Shown here piece after piece: positions 16,845 to 25,988 of a DNA stretch of 64,000 bases; position 1 is the first letter of the stretch; each line of letters opens with the position of its first letter. The stretch comes from Acetobacteraceae bacterium (lineage in GTDB: Bacteria > Pseudomonadota > Alphaproteobacteria > Acetobacterales > Acetobacteraceae). A program made the translations under genes and the position numbers. The notes under the pieces were generated by a model. It worked only from the letters and a program-made list of their open reading frames with translations, was not told the DNA's origin and ran no database searches. Where the stretch lies: positions 97,235-161,234 of the forward strand of contig PLSD01000102.1 in NCBI GenBank assembly GCA_003164135.1. Reading direction: 5' to 3'.

Positions 16845-17624
16845 TTAACCGGAGGGGATTTCTCCGGCCCGAAAAACCTCCCCATACAAAACATGATACG
16901 TCACCCCAAACCCGCCCCGCAGCGACTCCAGCACCCGCCGGAACGCCCCCGCCGTCAGCGGCTTATACCCAGCCGCCGGTTCCCCCGCCCCGAGCATTTT
17001 CAAACTCCGGGCAAACGCCGCCCCATCCGCATAGTCTTGCGTCACAAACTCCTCGGCCCCGGCATGCCCAAACCCCTCCGGCCAAGGCACCGCATCCAGC
17101 GCCGGATATTTTGGCGTCCCGCTCTGCAGCCCCTGCGCCGCATGCGCCGCCGCCCACTCGGCAAAATTCCCCGCGCCCAGCGTGGCAAACACCATCCGCC
17201 CACCCGGCGCCAGCAACCCCGCCAGCCGCGCCAGCCCGCCGCGCAAATCGCCAAACCACTGCATCGCCAGGCTCGACACAATCAAATCAAACCCGCCCTC
17301 CGCCGCCTCCGGGTGTTCTCCATCGAGCACCTTATACGCAGGCCCATCCCCCAGCCGCGCCCGGCACCGCGCCAGCATCGCCGGCGAAATATCCGTCAGC
17401 ACCAGCTCAGCCCCAGGAAACGCCGCCGCCAGTGCCTCGCTCAAAAACCCGGTCCCGCAGCCAATCTCCAAAATCCGCTTCGGCCTCAAGCCACCCGCCA
17501 CCACCCGCGCCGCCACCCGCGCCGCCACCCGCGCCGCCACCACCCGCTGCACCGCCGCCACGTCATCATAGCTCCCGGCCCGCGCTGAAAACGCTTGCGC
17601 AATCCGCCCCTTGCGCCCGTTCAC
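16845..17624 (-). CDS. bioC: Malonyl-ACP O-methyltransferase BioC
   Basis: A SAM-dependent methyltransferase that caps malonyl-ACP so that fatty acid synthase can build the pimeloyl chain for biotin. The chosen start is GTG 17624 (NGRKGRIAQAFSARAGSYDD follows it), which overlaps the stop of the hydrolase gene as GTGA; an upstream in-frame start at 17666 looks spurious. Motif I is ILEIGCGTGFLSEAL, and motif II/III regions follow with FDLIVSSLAMQWF. Residues VAARVAARVAARV come from an in-frame 12-base tandem repeat. It forms an operon with bioF and the BioH-like gene. Confidence 0.88.
   Translation of the reverse strand: MNGRKGRIAQAFSARAGSYDDVAAVQRVVAARVAARVAARVVAGGLRPKRILEIGCGTGFLSEALAAAFPGAELVLTDISPAMLARCRARLGDGPAYKVLDGEHPEAAEGGFDLIVSSLAMQWFGDLRGGLARLAGLLAPGGRMVFATLGAGNFAEWAAAHAAQGLQSGTPKYPALDAVPWPEGFGHAGAEEFVTQDYADGAAFARSLKMLGAGEPAAGYKPLTAGAFRRVLESLRGGFGVTYHVLYGEVFRAGEIPSG
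17504..17545. repeat. 12-base tandem repeat within bioC
   Basis: The unit CGCCGCCACCCG recurs about three times and encodes a repeated Ala-Arg-Val-Ala. Loss or gain of units would keep the frame. Confidence 0.7.
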
Positions 17625-18247
17625 CCCCGCCGCTCCAGCAACGCCCGCACCCGCGCCGCGCACCAACCTGCATCCTCCAGCGGCAACAAATGCCCGCCGT
17701 CATGCCACTCCATCACATCCGCCGGAAAACTCGCGATACTCATGGCCTCAGATACCAACGGATCAGCCCGCCCGCACAACGCCAGATCCACCGGCGCCGG
17801 CCGCTCATCCCACTCAGCCAACGCCCGCAACCCATCCAACAGCGCCGCCCCGTCCAACGCCCCCGGCGCCGCCGCCGTACACCCACACCGTACCCGGAAC
17901 TCCGCCACCACCGCCCCCGGCGCCGCGCCAAATTGCGCCGTCATCCGCTGCAACGGCCTTACCGCATTGCCCGCAGGAAAATCCTCCCGCCGCGTAAAAC
18001 AGCCAAACCCATTCACCGCCACCAGCGCCCGCCACGCCACCGGCCGCTCATGCAACAGCCACAGCGCCCCAAACGAGTGCCCCACCGCCACCACATCCCG
18101 CCCCTCGGGCAATGCCGGCCGCGCCGCCGCGCCAAAAAACCCCAAATCCCACGCAAAACTCTCATAATCGCCCAGCGCCGCCTGCACCGGGTCCCAAAAC
18201 CCGGCGTCAAACCCCCAGCCATGCACGAACAGCAAAACCGGCTTCAT
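17621..18247 (-). CDS. Alpha/beta hydrolase, BioH-like pimeloyl-ACP methyl ester esterase
   Basis: A 208-residue alpha/beta hydrolase. LLFVHGWGFDAGFWD forms the oxyanion strand, and the nucleophile is Ser58 in VGHSFGALW. Asp162 (GRADPLV) and His186 (DGGHLLPL) complete a plausible triad. The position between bioF and bioC, with four-base overlaps, and the segment VNGFGCFTRREDFP, which parallels the equivalent part of E. coli BioH, argue that it removes the methyl ester from pimeloyl-ACP. It is shorter than E. coli BioH (256 residues), so it could also be one of the analogous esterases such as BioG; the reaction is the same. Confidence 0.78.
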   Translation of the reverse strand: MKPVLLFVHGWGFDAGFWDPVQAALGDYESFAWDLGFFGAAARPALPEGRDVVAVGHSFGALWLLHERPVAWRALVAVNGFGCFTRREDFPAGNAVRPLQRMTAQFGAAPGAVVAEFRVRCGCTAAAPGALDGAALLDGLRALAEWDERPAPVDLALCGRADPLVSEAMSIASFPADVMEWHDGGHLLPLEDAGWCAARVRALLERRG

Positions 18248-19419
18248 ACCGCCTTGCCCAACCGCACCACGGCCTCAATCAGCGCCTCAACCTGCGCCTC
18301 ACTATGCGCCGCCGAAAACGTAAACCGTATCCGGCTCGTCCCCGCGGGCACCGTCGGCGGCCGTATCGCCACCGCCAAAAACCCTTCCGCCTCCAGCGCC
18401 CGCGCCATCCCCAGCGCCCGCGCCTCCGCACCCAAAATCAGCGGCACAATCTGCGTCGTCGAAGCCCCCGTATCCAACCCCGCCGCCCGCAACGCCGCCC
18501 GAAACCGCGCCCCATGCCCCGCCACCCGGTCACGCTCCACACCCAACGACGGTATCAAATCCAGCGCCGCATCCATCGCCCCCAGCACCGCCGGCGGCAG
18601 CGCGGTCGCATAAATCACCCCGCCGCAGCGGTTCACCAAATACTCCCGCAACACGCCCGAGCACGCCGCATAAGCCCCAAACCCACCAAGCCCCTTGGAA
18701 AACGTGCCCATCACCAGCGCATTGCGCAACCCATGCGCCAGGCCGAACCCGCCCTGCCCCATCACCCCGGTCGCATGCGCCTCATCCAGATACAAAAACG
18801 CCCCAAACCGCGCCGCCAACGCACTCAGCGCCGCCACATCGGCGCAATCGCCATCCATGCTGAACACGCTCTCGGTAATAATCACCCGCGGCCGCGCCAG
18901 CCCCTTATCGCGCTCCAGCAGTTCTTCCAGATGCCCCAAATCGTTATGCCGGAAGCGTATCTGCCGCACCCCCGCCGCCGCCCCCCCCTGAATCAGACTC
19001 GCGTGGTTCAGCCGGTCCGCATACACCAACGGCTCTCCACCCAATACTTTTGCATCCAAAAGTGCCGGCAGCAGCGTCACATTCGCCTGCACGCCCGACA
19101 CAAACACCAGCGCCGCCTCACTCCCCTTGCCACGCGCAATTTTCGCCTCAATCGCCCCAAAGGGCAGCAAATTCCCCGAAACCAGCCGCGATGCCCCAGC
19201 CCCCGCCCCCCAGCGCCGTGCATACTCCCCCGCCCGCGCAATCAACGCCGGATGGTGCGACAGCCCCAGATAATCATTGGACGAAAAATCCAGCACCGGC
19301 CCCGCGCCCAAATCCACGCGCCCATCCGCCAGCCGGTCAATATCGCGCAAACGCCGCCGCCGGCCGATCTTATCCAGATCATCCAGGCAGCGGCGCCAGC
19401 ATTCATCAAAATCGCTCAT
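18244..19419 (-). CDS. bioF: 8-amino-7-oxononanoate synthase
   Basis: A PLP-dependent enzyme that condenses pimeloyl-ACP (or -CoA) with L-alanine, the first step of the biotin ring pathway. The 391-residue product has FSSNDYLGLSHHP near the N-terminus, LDEAHATGVMG (Asp212, His215) for cofactor binding, and Lys242 in GTFSKGLGGFG as the Schiff-base lysine. A strong GAGGAGG precedes the ATG. It heads the operon bioF-bioH-like-bioC; bioA, bioD and bioB are not in the window. Confidence 0.93.
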   Translation of the reverse strand: MSDFDECWRRCLDDLDKIGRRRRLRDIDRLADGRVDLGAGPVLDFSSNDYLGLSHHPALIARAGEYARRWGAGAGASRLVSGNLLPFGAIEAKIARGKGSEAALVFVSGVQANVTLLPALLDAKVLGGEPLVYADRLNHASLIQGGAAAGVRQIRFRHNDLGHLEELLERDKGLARPRVIITESVFSMDGDCADVAALSALAARFGAFLYLDEAHATGVMGQGGFGLAHGLRNALVMGTFSKGLGGFGAYAACSGVLREYLVNRCGGVIYATALPPAVLGAMDAALDLIPSLGVERDRVAGHGARFRAALRAAGLDTGASTTQIVPLILGAEARALGMARALEAEGFLAVAIRPPTVPAGTSRIRFTFSAAHSEAQVEALIEAVVRLGKAV

Positions 19420-19465
19420 CAGACCTCCTCAAGTCAGCCTGATCAGACGTCAAAGACGTCCCGGC

Positions 19466-19831
19466 TTATTTGAAGCTGATCAGTTCCACGTCGAAAATCA
19501 GCGTCGCACCGGGGGGGATCAACCCGCCCGCGCCGCGCTGGCCATAGCCATGCTCGGCCGGCAGAATCAGCGTGCGCTGGCCGCCCACCTGCATGGTGGA
19601 AACGCCAATATCCCAGCCGGAAATCACCTGGCCAACGCCAAGCTTGAACACAAAAGGCTGCCCGCGGTCACGCGAGGAGTCGAATTTCTTGCCTTTGGCG
19701 CCATTGTCATCCAGCCAGCCGGTGTAATGCACCGTAACCATCTGGCCTTTTGCCGGGGTTTCACCGGTACCCACCACATGGTCCTGGACTTTAATGCCGG
19801 ACGGCAGGGTAACGAAATCGGATTCGGACAT
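19466..19831 (-). CDS. FKBP-type peptidyl-prolyl cis-trans isomerase
   Basis: A 121-residue single-domain FKBP. It contains VTVHYTGWLDDNGAKGKKFDSS, interrupted here only for description, the pocket motif GQVISGWDIGV, and PAEHGYGQRGAGGLIPPGA, all conserved in FKBP12-like enzymes. There is no signal peptide, so it is cytoplasmic. GAGGAGC lies 7 bases before the ATG. It probably catalyses prolyl isomerisation in folding; no partner is suggested by context. Confidence 0.95.
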   Translation of the reverse strand: MSESDFVTLPSGIKVQDHVVGTGETPAKGQMVTVHYTGWLDDNGAKGKKFDSSRDRGQPFVFKLGVGQVISGWDIGVSTMQVGGQRTLILPAEHGYGQRGAGGLIPPGATLIFDVELISFK

Positions 19832-19885
19832 TGTTTGCTCCTCAAGCGGTCGTTTGCGCCGCCTGGGTAGTCAATAATTCGCCGT

Positions 19886-19944
19886 CCCGCAAATCAGGGG
19901 GGCACAGCCCCCGCTATCCCACAAATCAGGGGGGCACAGCCCCC
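19886..19944. repeat. Two tandem copies of a 27-base hairpin element
   Basis: A 27-base unit (CCCGCAAATCAGGGGGG, then CACAGCCCCC) occurs at 19886-19912 and again, with one change, at 19918-19944 (period 32). Each copy folds into a hairpin (GGGGG-CAC/CAG-CCCCC type). It lies just beyond the stop of the minus-strand secreted-protein gene, so it may act as that gene's terminator. Confidence 0.8.
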
Positions 19945-19960
19945 CTGGCTTGCAACAGTC

Positions 19961-20413
19961 TTAGTTCTTCGAAGCGTGGTAGCCGGCAGCGGTGGCGACA
20001 GTCTCGCACACATACGCGCCGTGCTTGGTCTTGCCGTACAGCTTGGAGGTCGAGAGGTGATAGATCTTGCTCTTCGACAGGCTGGTCCACACCACGGTGT
20101 CACCGGTGCAGGAAGCCTGCGCGGCAGCAACGGTGGTGAACTCATCAGCCTTGGTCAGCTTCACGGCAGCAACCGAAGTCTTGGTGGTGCTGGTAACGGC
20201 CGGGGTCGAGGTGGTGGTGGTGGTCGCAGGAGCCGTGGTGGTGGAAGTCGTCGTGGCAGCAGGCGCCGCGGTCGTGGTGGTCGTGGTGGCAGCGGGTGCC
20301 ATGGTGCCGTCGGGAGCCGCTGCGGTCTGCGCCATGGCGAGCGGGGCAACGCCCATCGCGCAAGCAAACGTGAGGGCCGGCAGCAGGCGGCGGGTAATCT
20401 GGGTAACCTTCAT
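19961..20413 (-). CDS. Small secreted protein with a Thr/Ala-rich linker and a conserved C-terminal domain
   Basis: A 150-residue protein of unknown function. Residues 1-28 form a signal peptide (cleavage after LAMA). Residues about 30-80 are almost only Thr, Ala, Pro and Ser, a flexible and possibly O-glycosylated linker. The C-terminal 60 residues form a compact segment with VVWTSLSKSKIYH, LYGKTKHGAYVCE and two cysteines 34 residues apart that could form a disulfide. I recall similar short secreted proteins with W-x-Y-H and YGKTK-G-Y motifs in proteobacteria, but no function is assigned. It is divergent from the aminotransferase gene. Confidence 0.75.
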   Translation of the reverse strand: MKVTQITRRLLPALTFACAMGVAPLAMAQTAAAPDGTMAPAATTTTTTAAPAATTTSTTTAPATTTTTSTPAVTSTTKTSVAAVKLTKADEFTTVAAAQASCTGDTVVWTSLSKSKIYHLSTSKLYGKTKHGAYVCETVATAAGYHASKN

Positions 20414-20554
20414 GCAAACTCTCCTGAGAGGAATGCCGCCATTTAGGGGCGGTCACGGTATTGGGGATTAAGTCCGTAACCCGCCAGTTTCCCGCACGAG
20501 TTACGTATCCGCGCCCTATGCCGATTCCACCCGCGCCGCAACTAGAACAAAACA

Positions 20555-20567
20555 TTACATAATGTAA
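20555..20567. promoter_or_regulatory. TTACATAATGTAA palindrome between divergent genes
   Basis: A perfect 13-base palindrome in the 230-base gap between the secreted-protein gene (start 20413) and the aminotransferase gene (start 20644). Its AT content is unlike the surroundings. A possible dimeric regulator site; the regulator is unknown. Confidence 0.45.
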
Positions 20568-20607
20568 CGCCCCCTCGGCATTTGCGTGCGCAAGGGCACC
20601 GGTTTAG

Positions 20608-21846
<1,239 letters not shown>

Positions 21847-22278
21847 CCCTACGTCTCCACCGTCATGCCCCGCGAAAGCGGGGCATCCACGCCTTAGCTT
21901 CCTCCAAATCACGTCAACCATTGTTTTGGTTGCAAAGGATAGACAGCCAAAATGGAGAGTTTTTGCACCAAAGTCTGCTCTGCGCCGAAGGCAGCCATTC
22001 CGCATGCCTACCGGATTCTCCAAGAGCTGCCCCTGCCCTCACCGGTCCGGCTGCAAACTCCCGAAGATAGGCCTTGGGGTCAACCAATTTCCGGTTCGAC
22101 TGCGCTCTAACTTCAAGAGGCTGATTCAGACCTTCGGTTCACGCGCAACGCGCGCAAACCTCTGACGATCAGGCCCCAGTCATTGCGATGAACCGGAAAT
22201 CATCCATTTAAAGGCGAAAATGCGGCCTCACAGGCGCTGCCGGAGACCGCATTTACTTGGAACACGAGAGATCAGGCG
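21847..22278. other. Intergenic region without a recognised gene (432 bases)
   Basis: No convincing coding frame. It holds a REP-like hairpin at 21865-21886, a 104-base inner interval bounded by the inverted pair ATTTCCGGTTC (22087-22097) and GAACCGGAAAT (22190-22200), and an imperfect hairpin around 22221-22256 (AAATGCGG with CCGCATTT) that could end the minus-strand Hint gene's transcript. Confidence 0.6.
21865..21886. repeat. REP-like hairpin with GAAA loop
   Basis: ATGCCCCGC, GAAA, GCGGGGCAT: a 9-bp perfect stem with a GNRA-type loop, in the context CGTC...CCACGCC. This resembles the dispersed palindromic repeats seen in many alphaproteobacterial genomes. It follows the aminotransferase stop and may also stop or stabilise that transcript. 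Confidence 0.7.
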
Positions 22279-23310
22279 TTAAGCGGCGTTTGTTGCGTAG
22301 GTACTGTCCAGTTGAACAGACCGGTCAGCCAGCATTTTACGGACGAACATGGGCACCTGGCGATAAGACTTCGCGCGCGGATAAGACAACTCCACGATAG
22401 GCGCTGTCTCCCCTAACGCCTCATGCTCAGCCCAATTGTCGAAATTCATGCGGTCCACATGGTCGATGAAACTCTCCGCCGGCGCTCCCTCGGCAATCAA
22501 CACTTCATGGCTGGCCAATTCAACATGGTAATAGGTGAAAACCTCCGGCACGTTGGCTTCGCGGACAATACCAACGCCGTCCACTAGTGCAGCGGCGTGG
22601 ATCAAGACTTCGCCGACCAGCATGGCGTGATCCGGTGAGACCAACAGATCGCGCACCGGCAGATATTCACCCAGTGCACCCGCCTTGATGCGGATGGGCA
22701 GAACCCGCAACGGGTCGGCGAAGCGGGTGGAGACCGTGGAATGGCCAAGCCAGCGTACCGGCAGCGCTTCCCCCGAATTCGTTACCAGCATCGTTCCAAT
22801 CTTGAGGTCTTCGACCGCAATTTCACCTTCAGTCGTGAGGATATTCGTACCCGCCGTGAAACAGGGGGCTGTTGGCGATAAGGTCCCGCCACCGGTCGAG
22901 GTGAGCTTGACGGCAGAAAACTTGCCGGTGCTGTCCGAAATTGAGGTATAGCGTTGCTCAATGCCGTTCTGGGCGGGGGCCTGGGGGACATATAACGCCG
23001 TCGCATTCGGGGTATAGTCCAGATACACATCATGCACCGTCGAGTAGGCCGGCGAAGTTGTGTTGACCGCGATGTAAATCTGATAAAGCGGCTCTCCACC
23101 AGGCCCTGTTATGCTGGCCTTTTGGACGGTTGCCGTCGCATCGGTGCTATCGAGCGTTACCGGGGTGCCGCCCACCATGACCGTTATGCTAAAGCTTGTT
23201 ACATTTGTCAGGGCGCCGGTCGTAGCGTCATAAACGGCCGTGAAGCTTCCGCTCAACGTCTCTCCATCGGCGAACACGACGTTCGATAAGGTTTCAACTG
23301 TTCCCGACAT
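22279..23310 (-). CDS. Hint-domain protein (Hedgehog/intein type)
   Basis: A 343-residue protein. Residues 1-145 form a beta-rich region of unknown role without a normal signal peptide. A Hint_2-type domain begins at Cys150 (CFTAGTNILTTEGEIAVEDL), the position of the autocatalytic cysteine, and continues with VRWLGHSTV, LLVSPDHAMLV and HAAALVDG. The C-terminal part contains TYYHVELASHEVLIAEG and ESFIDHVDR. Such proteins are frequent in Acetobacteraceae and Rhodobacteraceae and are often exported by type I systems; self-cleavage has been assumed from intein similarity. No hemolysin-type Ca-binding repeats or transporter genes are seen here. Confidence 0.85.
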   Translation of the reverse strand: MSGTVETLSNVVFADGETLSGSFTAVYDATTGALTNVTSFSITVMVGGTPVTLDSTDATATVQKASITGPGGEPLYQIYIAVNTTSPAYSTVHDVYLDYTPNATALYVPQAPAQNGIEQRYTSISDSTGKFSAVKLTSTGGGTLSPTAPCFTAGTNILTTEGEIAVEDLKIGTMLVTNSGEALPVRWLGHSTVSTRFADPLRVLPIRIKAGALGEYLPVRDLLVSPDHAMLVGEVLIHAAALVDGVGIVREANVPEVFTYYHVELASHEVLIAEGAPAESFIDHVDRMNFDNWAEHEALGETAPIVELSYPRAKSYRQVPMFVRKMLADRSVQLDSTYATNAA

Positions 23311-23636
23311 ATGTCTATTCTCCTGACGTGCATGCGTAATTTAGCACAAATTCTCAGGAAACAGCTAATAAATTTTGGCCGAAAAATTCACATTTGTCCG
23401 CAATTCGCAATTTCCGACCATGAGCGGACCGGCAGCTTCTGGCCCCATCCAGCCCTTCCACCGTTGGCCGTTACCGTCCGACAAGGGGCTAAAACCGTCC
23501 CCAAACCCCAACTCATTCCTTTTCCAACACAAACCCGCACAAATTGGGGTGCAAGCAAAAAATTAAACCACACTAACAACGTGTTACACCACAACCCTCA
23601 CAAGTGCTCCACGTGGAACACCCCCGGCGCCCACCC
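23311..23636. other. Intergenic region without a recognised gene (326 bases)
   Basis: No coding frame I would defend. The right part of 23311-23430, next to the minus-strand Hint gene, is AT-rich and probably carries its promoter. A parS-like palindrome lies at 23605-23620. Confidence 0.6.
23605..23620. promoter_or_regulatory. parS-like palindrome (candidate ParB binding site)
   Basis: TGCTCCACGTGGAACA matches the bacterial parS consensus TGTT(T/C)CACGTG(A/G)AACA at 15 of 16 positions, the deviation being C for T at position 3. It is in intergenic DNA 17 bases past the end of the minus-strand corC gene. Chromosomal parS sites cluster near the origin of replication; no other copy was noticed in this window. 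Confidence 0.55.
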
Positions 23637-24536
23637 TCAGCTTTCATCCTTCGCTGCAGTCTCCTCGGCCTCCGGCGTCAGCGTCCGTCTCGCCCGCAGC
23701 CTGCGTATCCGCCGCGCATCCGCCTCCAGCACCAAAAACTCCACGCCCGAGGGATGCGCGATAATCTCCCCCTTCGCCGGCACCCGTCCCGCCAGGTTAA
23801 ACACCAGCCCACCCACGGTCTCGATATCCGCGTCGCGCTCATCTTCCGAGAGCACCGACCCCATCTTCGCCTCGAACTCTTCCACCGGCAGCAGCGCATT
23901 CAAATCCAGCGCGCCATCGGGCCGTTCCACCACCATCGGGCCTTCAATTTCGTCATGTTCGTCGGAAATATCGCCGACAATCGTCTCCACCAAATCCTCG
24001 ATGGTCACCAGCCCGTCGATCCCGCCGTACTCATCCACCACCAGCGCCAGATGTGTCCGCGTCTGGCGCATCTGCAACAATAAATCCAACACCCCAATCT
24101 GCGGCGCCACCAGCAGCGGCTTACGCAAAATCTTTTCCACCGAAAAACTTTCCGGCTCGCCACTATAAGCAAACACATCCTTAATGTGCACCATGCCCAG
24201 CATATCATCCAGATGCTCGCGGAACACCGGCAACCGCGAATGTCCTTCCTGCCGCAGCAACTCTATCGCCTGCGCCAAACTAACATCCGCGCGCATGGCG
24301 ATAATATCGGGCCGCGGCACCATCACGTCATCGGCACTCATCTCGCGCAACCGCAGCACGTTGGCAATCAGCGCCCGCTCCTGCAAATTCAGCCCCACCC
24401 CCTCGCCATTAGCACTCAGGCCCGCCTCGCCCCCGGCCTCCTGCACCAGTTCCGCAATGGAATCGCGCACCGATTGCTCGTTGCTGCGCAGCCGGTTCAA
24501 TATCCGTCCAAATGCCGAGCTCATCGGTTTTTCCAT
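23637..24536 (-). CDS. CBS-domain protein of the CorC/hemolysin C family
   Basis: A 299-residue cytoplasmic protein. Two CBS motifs (VMVPRPDIIAMRADVSLAQA and the segment around PLLVAPQIGVLDLLLQM) are followed by DEYGGIDGLVTIEDLVE, the family signature, and a C-terminal CorC_HlyC domain (GGLVFNLAGRVP). The family, called CorC in relation to Mg/Co efflux and TlyC/HlyC elsewhere, has no agreed molecular function. It lacks the N-terminal DUF21 membrane domain of longer relatives. It overlaps the end of ybeY by 16 bases. In many relatives lnt follows; here the neighbouring Hint gene does instead. Confidence 0.9.
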   Translation of the reverse strand: MEKPMSSAFGRILNRLRSNEQSVRDSIAELVQEAGGEAGLSANGEGVGLNLQERALIANVLRLREMSADDVMVPRPDIIAMRADVSLAQAIELLRQEGHSRLPVFREHLDDMLGMVHIKDVFAYSGEPESFSVEKILRKPLLVAPQIGVLDLLLQMRQTRTHLALVVDEYGGIDGLVTIEDLVETIVGDISDEHDEIEGPMVVERPDGALDLNALLPVEEFEAKMGSVLSEDERDADIETVGGLVFNLAGRVPAKGEIIAHPSGVEFLVLEADARRIRRLRARRTLTPEAEETAAKDES

Positions 24537-24955
24537 GGGTTTGCCACCTTCAACCGCGCCAAAATTTTAGCCTCCTCGCTCTCCATCTCCCGCGCCTCGC
24601 CAACGTGGTGATGGTCATATCCCTGCAAATGCAACGCCCCATGCACCAACAGATGCACCAGATGCGCCGTCACCGACTTCCCTTCCCGCGCCGCCTCACG
24701 CCGCACCACGCCCAGCGCCAGCATAATCTCCGGCGGGGTCTCATAGGTGAGCACATTGGTCGGCTTATTCTTGCCCCGGTCCCGGTAATTCAGGCGCTGC
24801 ACGGTCCGGTCGTCGGTGAGCACCACACCGGCCTCGCACCCCGCCGCCCGCAGTGCGCGTGCCACCACGCGCACCACGTCCCGCACATAAAAATTCCAGC
24901 GCCTATCCGTAACAACCACTTCGCCCCCGAAGGGGTAACTACTTCCAGGTTCCAT
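24521..24955 (-). CDS. ybeY: Endoribonuclease YbeY
   Basis: A zinc-dependent single-strand RNase needed for 16S rRNA 3' maturation and ribosome quality control. I placed the start at ATG 24955 (MEPGSSYPFGGEVVVTDRRW), giving 144 residues; the longer frame to 25126 runs inside phoH and is not family-like. The metal motif H-x3-H-x5-H is at His105, His109 and His115 (HGALHLQGYDH), and LNYRDRGKNKPTNVLTY is the other family signature. It sits between phoH and corC, the usual order. Confidence 0.94.
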   Translation of the reverse strand: MEPGSSYPFGGEVVVTDRRWNFYVRDVVRVVARALRAAGCEAGVVLTDDRTVQRLNYRDRGKNKPTNVLTYETPPEIMLALGVVRREAAREGKSVTAHLVHLLVHGALHLQGYDHHHVGEAREMESEEAKILARLKVANPWKNR

Positions 24956-24965
24956 CTTTATCCGC

Positions 24966-25988
24966 TTATCCGCGCCGCTCGCGCGAAACTTCCTTCGCGG
25001 CGGCCTGGCGCTGGTCATAGGCCTCCACAATCCGCCCGACCAGCGGGTGACGCACCACATCGGAATTATTAAACCGCGCCACGCCAATGCCGGAAATCCC
25101 TTCCAGCGTATCCAGCGCATCCGCAAGGCCCGATCGCGTACCGGTCGGCAGATCGATCTGCGTCAAATCCCCGGTCACCACCATCCGCGTACCCTCGCCC
25201 ATGCGGGTCAAGAACATTTTCATCTGCACGGAAGTGGTATTCTGCGCCTCGTCCAAAATCACAAACGCATGCGCCAGCGTCCGCCCGCGCATGAACGCCA
25301 GCGGCGCAATCTCAATCTCGCCGGTCGTCATCCGCTTGGTCAGTTGGTCGCCGGGGAGCATGTCATTCAGCGCGTCATAAAGCGGGCGCAGATACGGATC
25401 CACCTTCTCCTTCATATCGCCCGGCAAAAACCCCAGCCGCTCACCGGCTTCCACCGCCGGGCGGGAGAGCACAATCCGGTCCACCCGGCCGGAAGTCAGC
25501 ATCGCCACCGCCTGCGCCACCGCCAAGTACGTCTTGCCCGTGCCTGCCGGCCCGAGCGCAAACACCATCTCATGGCGTGCAAGCTGGTCAATATACGCCG
25601 TCTGCGCCGCACTGCGCGGCCCAACAGCCCCTTTGCGCGTCCGTATCGCCGGCAAGTCGGAGAGCGGCAGCCGTGGCTCCATCGCCGGGTCCGTCAGCCG
25701 CATCGCCGCATCCACCCTTGGCCCGTCGATCATCTCGCCACGCTCCAACTGCCGGTAAAGTGCCGCCAGGGTCGCTTCCGCCGCGGCAACCTGCTCAACC
25801 GAGCCGGTGATGGAAACGCGGTTCCCCCGGCACGCCAGCCGCACACCGAGCCGCTGCTCGATTCGCGACAGATGCCTGTCATGATCCCCCAGCAACAACG
25901 AAAGCAGCGCGTTATCGCCAAAGGTAAGGGTGAGGGACCGCGGGGGCGGGACGGGTTGGGTAGCCATGGATGCAATGATCTGGCTCAA
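24966..25988 (-). CDS. phoH: PhoH-family ATPase
   Basis: A 340-residue PhoH-like protein (YbeZ type), a predicted ATPase/RNA helicase that partners with YbeY in ribosome maturation. An N-terminal KH-like segment precedes Walker A GPAGTGKT (residues 146-153) and Walker [11 protein letters not shown]. The start is probably the TTG at 25988, which overlaps the miaB stop and has AAGGAGG 10 bases upstream; the ATG at 25967 lacks any ribosome binding site. Order miaB-phoH-ybeY-corC. Confidence 0.93.
   Translation of the reverse strand: MSQIIASMATQPVPPPRSLTLTFGDNALLSLLLGDHDRHLSRIEQRLGVRLACRGNRVSITGSVEQVAAAEATLAALYRQLERGEMIDGPRVDAAMRLTDPAMEPRLPLSDLPAIRTRKGAVGPRSAAQTAYIDQLARHEMVFALGPAGTGKTYLAVAQAVAMLTSGRVDRIVLSRPAVEAGERLGFLPGDMKEKVDPYLRPLYDALNDMLPGDQLTKRMTTGEIEIAPLAFMRGRTLAHAFVILDEAQNTTSVQMKMFLTRMGEGTRMVVTGDLTQIDLPTGTRSGLADALDTLEGISGIGVARFNNSDVVRHPLVGRIVEAYDQRQAAAKEVSRERRG

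Noticed and set aside
15444..17588. Long plus-strand open frame of over 700 codons opposite lptG/lptF/bioC
   Set aside because: It is rich in Arg, Pro, His and Gln, has no recognisable domain, and lies antisense to three clearly conserved genes; high GC content makes such empty frames common.
18112..19473. Long plus-strand open frame opposite bioF
   Set aside because: Arg/Pro/Gln-rich antisense shadow of bioF, without family features.
19886..19944. Start of a CRISPR array
   Set aside because: Only two copies with a 5-base gap; no spacer-length intervals and no cas genes.
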